A stretch of DNA of 64,000 nucleotides, taken from positions 124,001-188,000 of the forward strand of contig NZ_KB894496.1 in assembly GCF_000374485.1 (NCBI RefSeq), read 5' to 3'. The position numbers and the translations under genes were made by a program. Of the stretch, positions 1 through 9,980 are shown piece after piece. The first letter of the stretch is position 1, and every line of letters begins with the position of its first letter. The stretch is from Algicola sagamiensis DSM 14643 (GTDB lineage Bacteria > Pseudomonadota > Gammaproteobacteria > Enterobacterales > Alteromonadaceae). The notes under the pieces were generated by a model. It was given only the letters and a program-made list of their open reading frames with translations, was not told the DNA's origin and made no database searches.

Positions 1-822
1 AAAGACGAACAGGAGTAACCCTAAGACAAAGATCAAATTAAACTGACTGAGTCGTTTGATCCCTCTTTCAAGCCCCAAGAGAGAAGATGCAGTGAATGCA
101 AACGCAATCATACACAATAGCCCCAAACGGATGTTTAAGCCGCCAAGTGACTCTGAAATCACTTGTTCAAGCCCGGTTTGAATGAGTGCGATTGAGTTTG
201 CCAGTGTACCAGCAACACCAAAAATGACTGCCGTAACCGCCAGCAAATCCAGCAATTGAAAGCGAGGTTTATCTGTTTGAGGTGTAAAACAAGCAGAAAA
301 GTTCAAGGAACGATTTCTTCGAAATGCAAACCACCCAACGGCTAAGCCAGCGATGGCATAGATACTCCACGCATGTACTCCCCAGTGATAGTAAGTGAGT
401 GCTAATGCTGTTTCTTTTGGTGATGCGGCTTGCTTTGCGAAAGGAGGTGGATTGATGAAATGTTGGACCGGCTCTGCAATACCCCAAAAAATTAAGCCTG
501 ATCCCATTCCAGCGGCAAAAAGCATCGCAATCCAACTGAAAAAGCCAAACTCAGGTTGATCATCGACTTGTCCAAGCTTATATCGGCCTAAAGGGCTGAT
601 TGCAATACATAATGATACGAGGAGTATGCCAGTGGTTGCTAAAATAAAAGCAAGCCCAAACGTATGAACAACCCATTGTGTCCATTGCGAGATGGTTGAA
701 ACAACTTCTTTTGGAAAAAGTAGAAAAATTGCTGCAATGAGAGAACAGAGCATAGCACCGATCACATTCTTGCTCATCATTGCTTGATGTCGTTCTTTGA
801 ATTCTGAAAATGCCTGTGGCAC
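1..822 (-). CDS. BCCT family betaine/carnitine/choline transporter, N-terminal part (cut by window start)
   Basis: This is the first 274 codons of a gene that runs off the left edge. The translation carries the BCCT hallmark around residues 85-100 (GMGSGLIFWGIAEP followed by H and PP) and the later HWGVHAW stretch, with several hydrophobic segments. BCCT proteins are inner-membrane symporters that import quaternary ammonium osmolytes using sodium or proton gradients, and are usually about 500 residues long. The frame is closed upstream by an in-frame TAG. The start chosen is a GTG at 822 with AGGAAG eight bases upstream (positions 831-836); an ATG 14 codons later is an alternative. The substrate cannot be told from this part alone. 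An osmoprotectant role fits a marine organism but is inference. Confidence 0.88.
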   Translation of the reverse strand, partial: MPQAFSEFKERHQAMMSKNVIGAMLCSLIAAIFLLFPKEVVSTISQWTQWVVHTFGLAFILATTGILLVSLCIAISPLGRYKLGQVDDQPEFGFFSWIAMLFAAGMGSGLIFWGIAEPVQHFINPPPFAKQAASPKETALALTYYHWGVHAWSIYAIAGLAVGWFAFRRNRSLNFSACFTPQTDKPRFQLLDLLAVTAVIFGVAGTLANSIALIQTGLEQVISESLGGLNIRLGLLCMIAFAFTASSLLGLERGIKRLSQFNLIFVLGLLLFVF

Positions 823-1026
823 TGCTTTAACTTCCTAAAGTGAGTCGTTTAGCACACGTTTAGCACAACCAGAGGCATTCAGGCTGTCGAATTGCTCGCT
901 CCTATCAGCGCTTAGCGTGCAGCATTGCGCTTATTAAACTTGAAGCGATTGTAAATATCAAGGAGAACATGAAGGGCATTTGTATTCCGGATGAGCCAGA
1001 ATGGTAATGCCCCCTGAGTAGAATGA

Positions 1027-1851
1027 TTATAGTTGTGAACACTCAGCAATATATTTATCACGATATCCTTCGCGGGCCATGACTTCTTCATAACCAAGAT
1101 CAAAAGCAGCCCTTAACTCATTCTTTTTTCTCACGCGTTTTGAGATTAGAAAATAGCCTTTGCTGACAATTGCGGCTTTTTCATCCTGAGTAATCCGTTC
1201 TTGCTGGTGTGGTTCTAGATTTTTAAGATTACTTTTTGCTGCCTGCTCGTCCATCAGCGTTGTATCTGCCCGTCGAGAGAGTAGGATTGCAAAATTTTGG
1301 TCGATACTGTCAACAACTTTAGTGCGGATCGAGTTGTTTTTAATCGCATCATAAAACGCTTTGTTGTACGTATACCCTCGGTTTATTACAATCACCCGAG
1401 AAGTCAGGTCTTCAAAAGACTCCCACTTGAGGGGTTTGTCTTTTAAGAAGTAGAAGTACAAATTCTCCACAGCGACATGATTGTCTGGAAATAGAAAGTC
1501 TTTGCGGCGCTCTGCACTATCCAACCAGTGTGCAGTTGCATCAAAGAACCCACGTTTGGTTTCATTGTAAGCGCGGTTCCATTTGACCCATTTAAATTTG
1601 ACTTTATATCCTTGCGATTCATAAATATCTCGATATAAAGTTGCTGCACAGCCATTGCCTGGTAGCTTTTTACCAGAAAAAGGTGGGTATTCCCCAAGTG
1701 CAATTGTAATTTTCGGTGTTCTTTTTTTCGCTTCAGCATATGAGGAAAACAAGCAAACAATCACCATCAATCCTAAGACAATGGCATACATGGCTTGTGC
1801 TTTTCCATTCATAGAAAACGGAAGACCGCTAGAAATTTGTTTTTTATACAT
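1027..1851 (-). CDS. Orphan periplasmic substrate-binding protein, amino-acid-type (SBP_bac_3-like)
   Basis: A protein of about 274 residues with a hydrophobic signal segment ending near SSYAEA (residue 41), followed by a bacterial extracellular solute-binding fold: ITIALGEYPPFSG at the start of the mature protein, a D-ATAHWLDSAERR stretch in the first lobe, and a VIVINRGYTYN hinge region. This resembles family 3 binding proteins for amino acids and related polar solutes. No permease or ATPase gene lies next to it, so it is an orphan here. Such orphan proteins are common in Vibrio and Shewanella relatives and may feed distant transporters or sensors, which is inference. The start could also be Met14 or Met21; any of these keeps the signal segment. 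Ligand unknown. Confidence 0.8.
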   Translation of the reverse strand: MYKKQISSGLPFSMNGKAQAMYAIVLGLMVIVCLFSSYAEAKKRTPKITIALGEYPPFSGKKLPGNGCAATLYRDIYESQGYKVKFKWVKWNRAYNETKRGFFDATAHWLDSAERRKDFLFPDNHVAVENLYFYFLKDKPLKWESFEDLTSRVIVINRGYTYNKAFYDAIKNNSIRTKVVDSIDQNFAILLSRRADTTLMDEQAAKSNLKNLEPHQQERITQDEKAAIVSKGYFLISKRVRKKNELRAAFDLGYEEVMAREGYRDKYIAECSQL

Positions 1852-2213
1852 ATCTTTTTTCTAAAGCTTTGAAAATGAGTGTCTCGCCTGTCACAGTGTT
1901 CACCCGCCGTTACTCTTCAATAAAGATGAATCCATATTTGATTACACCCATGAAAAAATCACTAATTTTTAGAGTAATGGTAATTACAAGTATGACTAGG
2001 ATCGTTTAGGGAGCAAATTTTACGGAAAATCTAGTGGTGAAAAAAGCATCTAATCGTTCTTTTTTGTATTTTTCTCATAACATTTTCTTATTAAGGTGAA
2101 AATAATTTCTTTGAAGTCCGAAACAGAAATGAAGGTTTGTGAATATAATATTTTTTTCTTAATTTTTTGTATGCAAGAAGGTAAAATTAATGTTTTAGAT
2201 TCAGGTGAGGCGT
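1852..2213. other. AT-rich intergenic region between divergent genes
   Basis: About 360 bases separate the start of the leftward binding-protein gene from the start of the rightward thioesterase gene, so both promoters must lie here. The stretch from roughly 2030 to 2190 is strongly AT-rich with runs of T. No convincing protein-coding frame, tRNA, terminator hairpin or known operator was seen. Confidence 0.6.
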
Positions 2214-2654
2214 ATGAATCAATATTGTAATAAGAATCAAGAGGCATTGATTCAAGCACGGATCCAAAGTTCAGAAACTCGAGTAACGAAGACTGTTTTC
2301 CCAGCCAGAACCAATCATCATAATACGCTATTTGGTGGAGAAGCGCTTGCTTGGATGGATGAAGTTGCTTTTATTGCGGCGACACGTTTTTGCAGAAGAA
2401 ACCTCGTGACTATTTCATCAGATCGCGTTGATTTTAAGGAAGCGATCCCAGCAGGCTCTATCGTCGACATTGTGGCCACAATTGAGTCAGTTGGGAATAC
2501 AAGCCTAAAAGTACGAGTGAATATATTTGTAGAAAGCATGTTTTCTGATGAGCAACACCAAGCGATAAGTGGTTTATTTACCTTTGTTGCTTTAGATGAT
2601 GATAGAAAGCCGGTCTCTGTACTCTCAAAGTTAAGTGCAGGCATTTTGGTATGA
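2214..2654 (+). CDS. Hotdog-fold acyl-CoA thioesterase (YciA-like)
   Basis: A short protein of about 146 residues with the acyl-CoA hydrolase hotdog pattern: VFPARTNHHNTLFGGEALAW followed by MDEVAFIAATR, where the Asn-Thr-Leu-Phe-Gly-Gly and following Asp are typical of the active-site helix. Such enzymes hydrolyse acyl-CoA thioesters in the cytoplasm, often as housekeeping or overflow valves; the chain-length preference cannot be read here. The ATG at 2214 was chosen because it has AGGTGAGG just upstream (2203-2210); a GTG at 2205 in the same frame overlaps that ribosome-binding site and is less likely. The next gene begins about 90 bases downstream on the same strand. Confidence 0.85.
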   Translation: MNQYCNKNQEALIQARIQSSETRVTKTVFPARTNHHNTLFGGEALAWMDEVAFIAATRFCRRNLVTISSDRVDFKEAIPAGSIVDIVATIESVGNTSLKVRVNIFVESMFSDEQHQAISGLFTFVALDDDRKPVSVLSKLSAGILV

Positions 2655-2680
2655 ATAGGGTACCCCGGGGAAACTCTCTG

Positions 2681-2711
2681 TTGACGGTATCTGCTGATGG
2701 TGTGTCATAAT
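2681..2711 (+). promoter_or_regulatory. Possible sigma70 promoter before the M50-like gene
   Basis: TTGACG (2681-2686) and CATAAT (2706-2711) are separated by 19 bases, a little longer than ideal, and lie 30-60 bases before the start of the next gene. It would allow separate expression from the thioesterase gene. Judged by eye only. Confidence 0.3.
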
Positions 2712-2742
2712 GGTACGAAGTGTTTAGAATCTTGCTTTCGTT

Positions 2743-3426
2743 ATGTCACACCAAGTTAAAGAACGCCTGCTCCTTGCTGGCTTTACAATTCTGCTTTTTA
2801 TTTTTTGGAATACTATCTTCGTTTACCCATTAAAGCTGTTAACCGTTTTTTTTCATGAAGCATCCCACGCTTTGATGACATTATTCACTGGTGGAAAAGT
2901 TTTGGAGCTCGTTGTGGATCCGATGGCTGGTGGCCATGTCATTTCTCAAGGAGGCAATGATTTTCTTGTCAAAAGTGCAGGGTATCTTGGCTCCCTTGCA
3001 TTCGGCGTTGCCATTTATAAACTTGCTGCGATGACTCGTTATGATAAAGCAATCATGACTTTTCTGGGTTTCTTCCTCATGGCTATCAGTCTTGTTTACT
3101 TTGGTACCGTATTTACCCTAATTTTTTCTGGTTTGACGAGTGCATTGATGATCCTAGTCGGGATTAAAGGCAGTGAATCTGTCAATGATCTTGTCCTGCG
3201 ACTCATCGGGCTATCGAGTGCTTACTATGTACCTTTGGACATTCTGAGTGACACCATCTTTCGTTCACACCTTCGATCGGATGCACGAATGCTGGCGGAA
3301 ACTTACGGTGGTACGACAATTTTATGGGGCGGAGCTTGGTTCTTGATTAGTATTTTTGTCGTATACAAGCTGATTTTTTCTGCCTCGATGAAGCAAGATA
3401 AATCAGAAGTATTGGAAGAAAGATAA
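2743..3426 (+). CDS. M50-like membrane metallopeptidase (M50B-type)
   Basis: A protein of 227 residues with about five to six hydrophobic segments. Residues 37-42 contain HEASHA, an HExxH zinc-binding motif placed at the end of the first membrane segment, as in the M50B group of intramembrane-type metallopeptidases. A second motif that could supply the third zinc ligand is seen near residues 164-176 (YYVPLDILSD), similar to the N/D-P-x-D type element of M50 proteins but not an exact match. It is unusually short and lacks a PDZ domain, so it is not RseP. Substrate unknown. No clear ribosome-binding site precedes the ATG. A terminator follows immediately. Confidence 0.75.
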   Translation: MSHQVKERLLLAGFTILLFIFWNTIFVYPLKLLTVFFHEASHALMTLFTGGKVLELVVDPMAGGHVISQGGNDFLVKSAGYLGSLAFGVAIYKLAAMTRYDKAIMTFLGFFLMAISLVYFGTVFTLIFSGLTSALMILVGIKGSESVNDLVLRLIGLSSAYYVPLDILSDTIFRSHLRSDARMLAETYGGTTILWGGAWFLISIFVVYKLIFSASMKQDKSEVLEER

Positions 3427-3455
3427 AAGAGCAGGGAGGTCACCTGCTCTTTGTT
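3426..3455 (+). terminator. Intrinsic terminator after the M50-like gene
   Basis: A perfect 10-bp stem (3426-3435 with 3443-3452) encloses a 7-base loop and is followed by a T-rich run. It sits directly after the stop codon. Because the stem begins with A residues and the next gene is convergent, it may act in both directions. Confidence 0.75.
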
Positions 3456-3499
3456 GCTTTTGATGTGAAAACTATTTTAGCAAAATGATGTGATATGTT

Positions 3500-4456
3500 T
3501 TACTTTCTCGCTCGACGAGCAAACATCATGCCTGCCAAGCCCAGCAAGTAAGCAAAATACATGCTGCCTGAGTCGTCTTTTTCAGATTCTAACTTTCTAC
3601 GGAAGATATTGTTTGTCTCTCTTCCTTTCAATGTGATGTCCTGATTTGTCCCGGGTTTTTGGATCCTGACACGGGTTAAATAATGCCCTTTCCCAATACT
3701 GGAAGGAACATCGAACGTATAATCTGCGTAGAATTTGGAGCTGCTATTTGGATAAATTGTTCTTCTATCAACTTGATCGTAGTGACTTCCTGTTTTTACC
3801 TCAGTTAATATTTGAATTGCATCTATTTTGCCCACTTCGGCTTCGCCATTCACTTTAATTCTCAGTTTGCCATGATAGCCATCGTTGTCATCATCATGAG
3901 CCTCGATGACAGCTATTTCAGAATATAAGTACAATGAGCCAATGTCATCTTTGGAGCTTTCCAGGTTTATATCCGAGGAAGTCAATTGATTAAAGATATA
4001 TTCATCGAGATCATGATCATAGATTTTAAAGCGAACGAAATATCGTCCTCGAGGTAAGTTATTCTGGATGTCTTTGTCAATACGGATGGTATTTAAGCCA
4101 TCAATATCAGCATTTCCAAAATGGTACTCATCGCTTGTATTAATATTTTTTAAATAGACTTTGAGCTCTAGCTCATGATCGTCACTGCGTGCATCAAGAT
4201 TTCGGATATTTGCTTTCACACTTAAATGGGTGTTGTAGGCATCATTATCACTATCTAATGTAGACACAAGATCATACTTAATCCCTGTATCCCCATCTTC
4301 TAGTGTATTGTTTAGCTTTCTCTGAGCACTCTGTGATAGAGCAACTTCATTATTCGTTAGATCCAATGCTTGCGTTTTTAGTTGGATTGTTTCATTTGCT
4401 AGAACAGGTGCACTGATACAAGCTGAAGCGACAATTGCGCTAATGATACTTCTCAT
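3500..4456 (-). CDS. Secreted protein with GlyGly-CTERM-like tail (choice-of-anchor-H-like)
   Basis: A 318-residue protein with a cleavable signal peptide (residues 1-20, ending PVLA) and two or three repeated modules with acidic stretches such as DSDNDAYN and DDDNDGYHGKL, each followed by beta-rich sequence. The C-terminus is a tripartite sorting tail: a small-residue motif (DDSGSM), a hydrophobic helix (AYLLGLAGMMFA) and a basic end (RRARK). This arrangement resembles GlyGly-CTERM substrates of rhombosortase and the 'choice-of-anchor H' family from Shewanella and relatives. Here the expected GG is replaced by SGS. The protein is probably exported, then cleaved or anchored at the envelope. 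The function is unknown. No rhombosortase gene lies in this window. Confidence 0.7.
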   Translation of the reverse strand: MRSIISAIVASACISAPVLANETIQLKTQALDLTNNEVALSQSAQRKLNNTLEDGDTGIKYDLVSTLDSDNDAYNTHLSVKANIRNLDARSDDHELELKVYLKNINTSDEYHFGNADIDGLNTIRIDKDIQNNLPRGRYFVRFKIYDHDLDEYIFNQLTSSDINLESSKDDIGSLYLYSEIAVIEAHDDDNDGYHGKLRIKVNGEAEVGKIDAIQILTEVKTGSHYDQVDRRTIYPNSSSKFYADYTFDVPSSIGKGHYLTRVRIQKPGTNQDITLKGRETNNIFRRKLESEKDDSGSMYFAYLLGLAGMMFARRARK

Positions 4457-4700
4457 CGGTATGGGACTCCTTTTAAAATATACGTCACATTCTATGTTGA
4501 GATAGATGAATCAGACCTGAATCATAACGAAAAAGTTCTAGGCTTTTATGTTGAGTGTAATCGCCTGTTTTTGAATGTGATTTCTATGTAATTCCTATGT
4601 AAATCAAACTAAGTTCTGACGAGTGGCGTTTTCAAGATTGATATATATGGAGGTGAACGACATCAGTCGTCTTAAAAACGATTCAAAGAGGAGTATCAAC

Positions 4701-5330
4701 ATGACAAAGTTCGATCGCCGTAAGTTTCTTGCAGCCGCACCAACACTTGCCTTGAGTGCCCCCGTCCTTGCTGGCACAATTGCAACAACGCCAAAACAAA
4801 TAGAAGGCCCGTTTTATCCTGACGAATTGCCACTGGATCAGGATAATGACTTGATCTGTGAAGATGCAACAGGGTTGAAAACTCAAGGTCAGATCTTGCA
4901 TATGTATGGGGCTGTGTTTAATGAAAATGCGAAGCCACTCTCTGCTGTCGTTGTAGAAATTTGGCAGGCAGATAATTATGGCATCTACATTCACACCGAA
5001 ACGCCCAATCGGGAAGATCGTGATCCATATTTTCAAGGCTTTGGGCGGTGTATGACGGATAAACATGGACGATTTATGTTTCGCACTGTGATGCCTGGGT
5101 TATATGAAGGCCGAACACAGCATGTTCATTTAAAGGTAAAGCAAGAATCAGAGGAAGTATTGGTTACACAGCTTTACTTCGCTGGACACCATGGGAATAA
5201 AGATGATGGTGTGTTTAACATGCTGTCAGCAGCAGAGAAGGAAAGGTTAACACTTTATCCTATCCCTTTCGACACACCTTATGGTACAGCCTATGAGGCT
5301 CATTTCCCGGTTGTGATCCCTGCTTCATGA
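4701..5330 (+). CDS. Tat-type secreted intradiol ring-cleavage dioxygenase
   Basis: A 209-residue protein starting with a twin-arginine-like signal (DRRKFLAA at residues 5-12, then a hydrophobic stretch ending VLAG). The mature part shows the intradiol dioxygenase fold: EGPFYP at 35-40, VEIWQADNYGIY at 85-96, and a PGLYEGRTQHVH element at 132-143. By comparison with protocatechuate 3,4-dioxygenase and catechol 1,2-dioxygenase, Tyr96, Tyr135, His141 and His143 are the likely Fe(III) ligands. Intradiol enzymes split catechol-type rings between the two hydroxyls. Export is unusual for classical catabolic members, which are cytoplasmic, so the natural substrate may be an extracellular phenolic; that is inference. 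The start at 4701 is favoured over an upstream in-frame codon because AGAGGAG lies at 4687-4693 and it places RR at the N-terminus. No other aromatic-degradation gene is nearby. Confidence 0.82.
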   Translation: MTKFDRRKFLAAAPTLALSAPVLAGTIATTPKQIEGPFYPDELPLDQDNDLICEDATGLKTQGQILHMYGAVFNENAKPLSAVVVEIWQADNYGIYIHTETPNREDRDPYFQGFGRCMTDKHGRFMFRTVMPGLYEGRTQHVHLKVKQESEEVLVTQLYFAGHHGNKDDGVFNMLSAAEKERLTLYPIPFDTPYGTAYEAHFPVVIPAS

Positions 5331-5335
5331 GTTTA

Positions 5336-5360
5336 GGGGCCTCTGGCCCCAGCTTATTTT
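5336..5360 (+). terminator. Intrinsic terminator between convergent genes
   Basis: A GGGGCC / GGCCCC stem (5336-5341 with 5345-5350) with a three-base loop is followed by a T-rich run. It ends the dioxygenase transcript and lies before the convergent roxA end. Confidence 0.75.
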
Positions 5361-5369
5361 AAAAGAAAC

Positions 5370-6521
5370 TTATTCATCTAAATCTTCGAAATACCAATAT
5401 CCCTGGTTAATCAATTGGGTGAGTGCATTCCAGAATGATTCATCTGCTTCCAAGGCTTCGACATGTGAAGCACTGATTCTTTGTCTCCCAGTGACTGTTT
5501 GCACCGCTGCTAGATTGTCTGGGTGCAATTGAACACAGGTCTGATTGACAAACCATTGGATACAATGTGGCTCAGTGATGTAAAACGTGCGAACACCACC
5601 TAATCGTCTCAAAGGAGTGCTTTGAATCGTCTCGATAATTTCCGTCAGGGTGTACTTTGGCTCTGCTGCTTCTAGATCCAATTCATGTTTCGCCTCACTC
5701 AGGAAACTTCCCAGCCATTGATGGAAAAGCGCATCATCATCCAATAGCTGTTTCATCATGTTTCGGATTTGCTCAATGTGCTTCGGTTCAAAGTGTCCAG
5801 GATTTGTTTGGATCTCATCAAATTTGTCTTTAAAGCGTGCGTCACCCATATCCAGATCAATCAAGTGATCCGCAAACGCACTGAACATTTCTCTTTGATT
5901 CGGTGCACGAAATCCAATGGAATAATTCAAGCTCGGCTCAATCGCATAGCCTTCATGAGGGCAAAATGGTGGAATATAGAGGATATCGCCTGGCTCAAGC
6001 ACATCGTCAATTTTTGCTTCAAAGGGCTGAACTTGCTGCAAACTTGGATGTGGGCAATGTTGTTCAAGGTCCGTATCGACTTCGCCTACGCGCCAGCGTC
6101 TGCTGCCTTGCCCTTGAATGATAAAGACATCATATTGATCGATGTGCGGTCCAACACCCCCTTGGGGGGTTGAATAACTGATCATCACATCATCTACACG
6201 CCAATTTGGTAATAGTTGAAATGGCACCAGCATATCAGAGACTTCAGGGTGCCAATGATCCACAGCTTGAACCAGCAAAGTACTGTGAGACTCACCCAAT
6301 GATTCGAAGGACTCAAATGGACCATGCGTGACATGCCAGCGATCTTGGTTGGTGACAATCCGTGATTCAACCGCTTCTTCCATTGCAAGGCCGGCAAGTT
6401 CTTCTGCTGAAATTGGATCTTGAAATTCAGCAAAACCACCTTTGATGAGTATGGGGCGCTTTTGCCAATAATTCTTAATAAAGATTTCTGGTGTGATTTG
6501 ATCCCAGTGAATCGTAAACAT
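5370..6521 (-). CDS. roxA: Ribosomal protein uL16 3-hydroxylase RoxA
   Basis: A 383-residue JmjC/cupin 2-oxoglutarate- and Fe(II)-dependent oxygenase of the RoxA (YcfD) family, which hydroxylates an arginine of ribosomal protein uL16. The N-terminus (WQKRPILIKGGF) and the cupin core are characteristic. The iron-binding triad is visible as His126 and Asp128 in GPHIDQYD, with a distal histidine at His189 in PFCPHEG. The length matches the E. coli protein (about 373). It lies 59 bases downstream of purB on the same strand. In E. coli phoP and phoQ sit between purB and roxA; here they are absent. Confidence 0.95.
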   Translation of the reverse strand: MFTIHWDQITPEIFIKNYWQKRPILIKGGFAEFQDPISAEELAGLAMEEAVESRIVTNQDRWHVTHGPFESFESLGESHSTLLVQAVDHWHPEVSDMLVPFQLLPNWRVDDVMISYSTPQGGVGPHIDQYDVFIIQGQGSRRWRVGEVDTDLEQHCPHPSLQQVQPFEAKIDDVLEPGDILYIPPFCPHEGYAIEPSLNYSIGFRAPNQREMFSAFADHLIDLDMGDARFKDKFDEIQTNPGHFEPKHIEQIRNMMKQLLDDDALFHQWLGSFLSEAKHELDLEAAEPKYTLTEIIETIQSTPLRRLGGVRTFYITEPHCIQWFVNQTCVQLHPDNLAAVQTVTGRQRISASHVEALEADESFWNALTQLINQGYWYFEDLDE

Positions 6522-6549
6522 GATACCTGCCTAGGAGAAAGGAAATGAG

Positions 6550-6570
6550 AGGGCAGAATGAATCTGCCCT
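6550..6570 (-). terminator. Hairpin between purB and roxA
   Basis: A perfect 7-bp stem (6550-6556 with 6564-6570) with a 7-base loop sits between the purB stop and the roxA start. On the transcribed strand the T-run that follows is weak, so it may act as a partial terminator or as an mRNA-stabilising hairpin. Confidence 0.4.
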
Positions 6571-6580
6571 GTTATGAAGT

Positions 6581-7975
<1,395 letters not shown>

Positions 7976-8012
7976 TCACGGATTAAGGGTCATTTTAGAC
8001 AAATTCGATTGT

Positions 8013-8630
8013 TTAGGATGTCAGGATCTGCCTGGCTTCCTTCGCAAGTTTTCCTCTGGAAAAGAGCAGATGTCGGCGTTTACCACCCATCTGACGCCAT
8101 AACACAGCTGAGCGAACTGCGCATAACAAAAGTGTGCGTATCAAATACTGGTTCCTTGGCTTTTTGAGGTGTACACCTTCACCAAGAATATGAATCGGTT
8201 GAGCCAGTGGACGAAGAACATCTGAATAGATTTGAGCAAAGCCTTCAATCATTGCGTCATCTAAGAGTTCAACATGGAGTTGACGACGCTTCATGGTCTC
8301 TAAGCGGCTTGATAATTCACCAAGAGACTTTTGTGAACGTGAAAGTTGGCGCTCCATTCCAAGGAGTGCGATCACGTAGCGTGTAATCTGCATATTTGCT
8401 TGAGGTGAACGGGTCATGGCATCTTCCATCGTTTGCAGACCAATGGCAAGGTGAGACACCTCACCGTATACATCTTCAATGGAGTTTGGCTCTGTGTTGA
8501 GAAGTGTATTCAGCATCATCTCCAGATGGGTATCCGAAATATGGCCAGACCTTGCGATTTCCTGGATCATTTGAGCAGCCAGATATACACCGGATAAAGG
8601 CAATACCTGGTTGTAGAGTAACTTCGACAT
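8013..8630 (-). CDS. hflD: High-frequency lysogenization protein HflD homologue
   Basis: A 205-residue helical protein matching the HflD (YcfC) family in length (E. coli 213) and in position between mnmA and purB. HflD was described in E. coli as a membrane-associated factor that binds the lambda CII activator; its normal cellular role is unclear. The sequence is rich in Leu, Gln and Arg with motifs such as LALQTMEDAM-like and LLLCAVRSAVLWRQMGGKRR near the C-terminus. Its ATG lies two bases after the mnmA stop, so the two are almost certainly cotranscribed. Confidence 0.93.
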   Translation of the reverse strand: MSKLLYNQVLPLSGVYLAAQMIQEIARSGHISDTHLEMMLNTLLNTEPNSIEDVYGEVSHLAIGLQTMEDAMTRSPQANMQITRYVIALLGMERQLSRSQKSLGELSSRLETMKRRQLHVELLDDAMIEGFAQIYSDVLRPLAQPIHILGEGVHLKKPRNQYLIRTLLLCAVRSAVLWRQMGGKRRHLLFSRGKLAKEARQILTS

Positions 8631-8632
8631 AA

Positions 8633-9733
8633 TTATTTTATCGCTTTGTCAATAATGCCGCCCCCTAAGCACACGGGGCCATCATAGAAAACAACGGATT
8701 GTCCCGGCGTCACAGCTTTTTGTGGGTCATCGAATATGACTTTGACGCGGTCCTCTTGTTGCGGGATCACCGTGCAAGGGATATCTTGTTGGCGATAACG
8801 CGTTTTAACGGTACAGGTGAATCGCTCAGTTTTTGGTTCGCGATCGATCCAATGGAGCTGATCAGCAACCAGTCCTTCTGAGAATAAACGAGGGTGATCT
8901 GCACCCTGACCAACAATCAGTACATTTCGATCTAAATCTTTGTCAATGACATACCATGGATCTGCGCCCATATCACGCATACCACCGATTTGTAGCCCTT
9001 TACGCTGACCAAGTGTGTGGTACATCAGACCTTCATGATCACCAATCACCTGACCTTCTGTAGTTTCGATTTTACCTGGTTGTGCTGGAAGGTAGCGCTG
9101 TAGGAAGTCTTTGAATTTACGTTCACCAATAAAGCAGATCCCCGTACTGTCTTTTTTGTCATGGGTGATCAGGTCATTTTGCTTCGCAATATCGCGAACT
9201 TCAGACTTGTCTAACTCGCCAACTGGGAATAAAGTTTGTACTAAATGCTCGTGACTGAGTGTGTAAAGAAAATAACTTTGATCTTTATTTGAATCTAAAC
9301 CGCGGTGCATTTGTGTTTTGTCTTGATTGTCATTACGTCTGACATAATGGCCCGTTGCAATGTAATCTGCACCTAATGCCTCGGCTGCAAACTCAAGAAA
9401 TGCTTTAAACTTGATTTCTTTGTTGCACATGATGTCTGGATTTGGCGTTCTACCTGCTTTATATTCAGCAAGAAAGTATTCGAATACATTATCCCAATAT
9501 TCAGCTGCAAAGTTCACAGTGTGAAGCTCAATTCCAAGCTTTTCACAAACTTGTTGAGCGTCTTTCAGATCTTCGGCAGCAGCACAGTACTCATCTGAGT
9601 CATCTTCTTCCCAGTTTTTCATGAACAAGCCTTCCACCTGGTAACCTTGTTCTTTCAACAAATATGCGGAAACGGAAGAGTCGACACCGCCAGACATACC
9701 GACGATCACTTTTTTACTGCTGTTATCAATCAT
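8633..9733 (-). CDS. mnmA: tRNA-specific 2-thiouridylase MnmA
   Basis: The protein is about 366 residues long and closely follows E. coli MnmA. It thiolates U34 of tRNAs for Lys, Glu and Gln, taking sulfur from the Tus relay. The ATP-pyrophosphatase P-loop is visible as GMSGGVDSS near residue 12. The catalytic cysteines sit in [12 protein letters not shown] and [12 protein letters not shown]. The ATG at 9733 is preferred because it matches the family's N-terminus ([10 protein letters not shown]); a TTG three codons upstream is the alternative. It heads the mnmA-hflD pair and has its own 220-base upstream region, unlike the tightly packed E. coli arrangement. Confidence 0.97.
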   Translation of the reverse strand: MIDNSSKKVIVGMSGGVDSSVSAYLLKEQGYQVEGLFMKNWEEDDSDEYCAAAEDLKDAQQVCEKLGIELHTVNFAAEYWDNVFEYFLAEYKAGRTPNPDIMCNKEIKFKAFLEFAAEALGADYIATGHYVRRNDNQDKTQMHRGLDSNKDQSYFLYTLSHEHLVQTLFPVGELDKSEVRDIAKQNDLITHDKKDSTGICFIGERKFKDFLQRYLPAQPGKIETTEGQVIGDHEGLMYHTLGQRKGLQIGGMRDMGADPWYVIDKDLDRNVLIVGQGADHPRLFSEGLVADQLHWIDREPKTERFTCTVKTRYRQQDIPCTVIPQQEDRVKVIFDDPQKAVTPGQSVVFYDGPVCLGGGIIDKAIK

Positions 9734-9909
9734 ATTCTGCAAGACTATCTGAAATTGCTGATGGGTCGAGGATTATATCAAATCAAACGCAAGGGTGAAA
9801 TTGATCCATAGAAATTATTCCTTAGAAAGTACTTAGTATGAACTTCAAATTTTTATTCGGAAATTTCTCGCTTTTCACACAGACAGTTCAATCGCTCTCA
9901 TCAGGCATC

Positions 9910-9980
9910 GTAGGTTTAGGCACAGTAGGTTGAAGCAAGGTAAGTTTAGGCAGGTAGGTTCAGGCATAGTAAGTTTTGAA
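9910..9980. repeat. Five imperfect 14-15-nt tandem units at the 3' end of nudJ
   Basis: Units of the form GTAGGTTTAGGCACA begin at 9910, 9925, 9940, 9954 and 9969. The core GTARGTT is present in all five; the AGGCA part varies. A partial further copy (CAGGCATC) precedes the first. The array spans the nudJ stop codon at 9960-9962, so the last codons of nudJ and its stop lie within repeat units. Confidence 0.85.

Noticed and set aside
2050-2259. Open frame on the minus strand overlapping the thioesterase start
   Set aside because: It is AT-rich and Lys/Ile-rich, runs across the start of a real gene, and has no good start signal.
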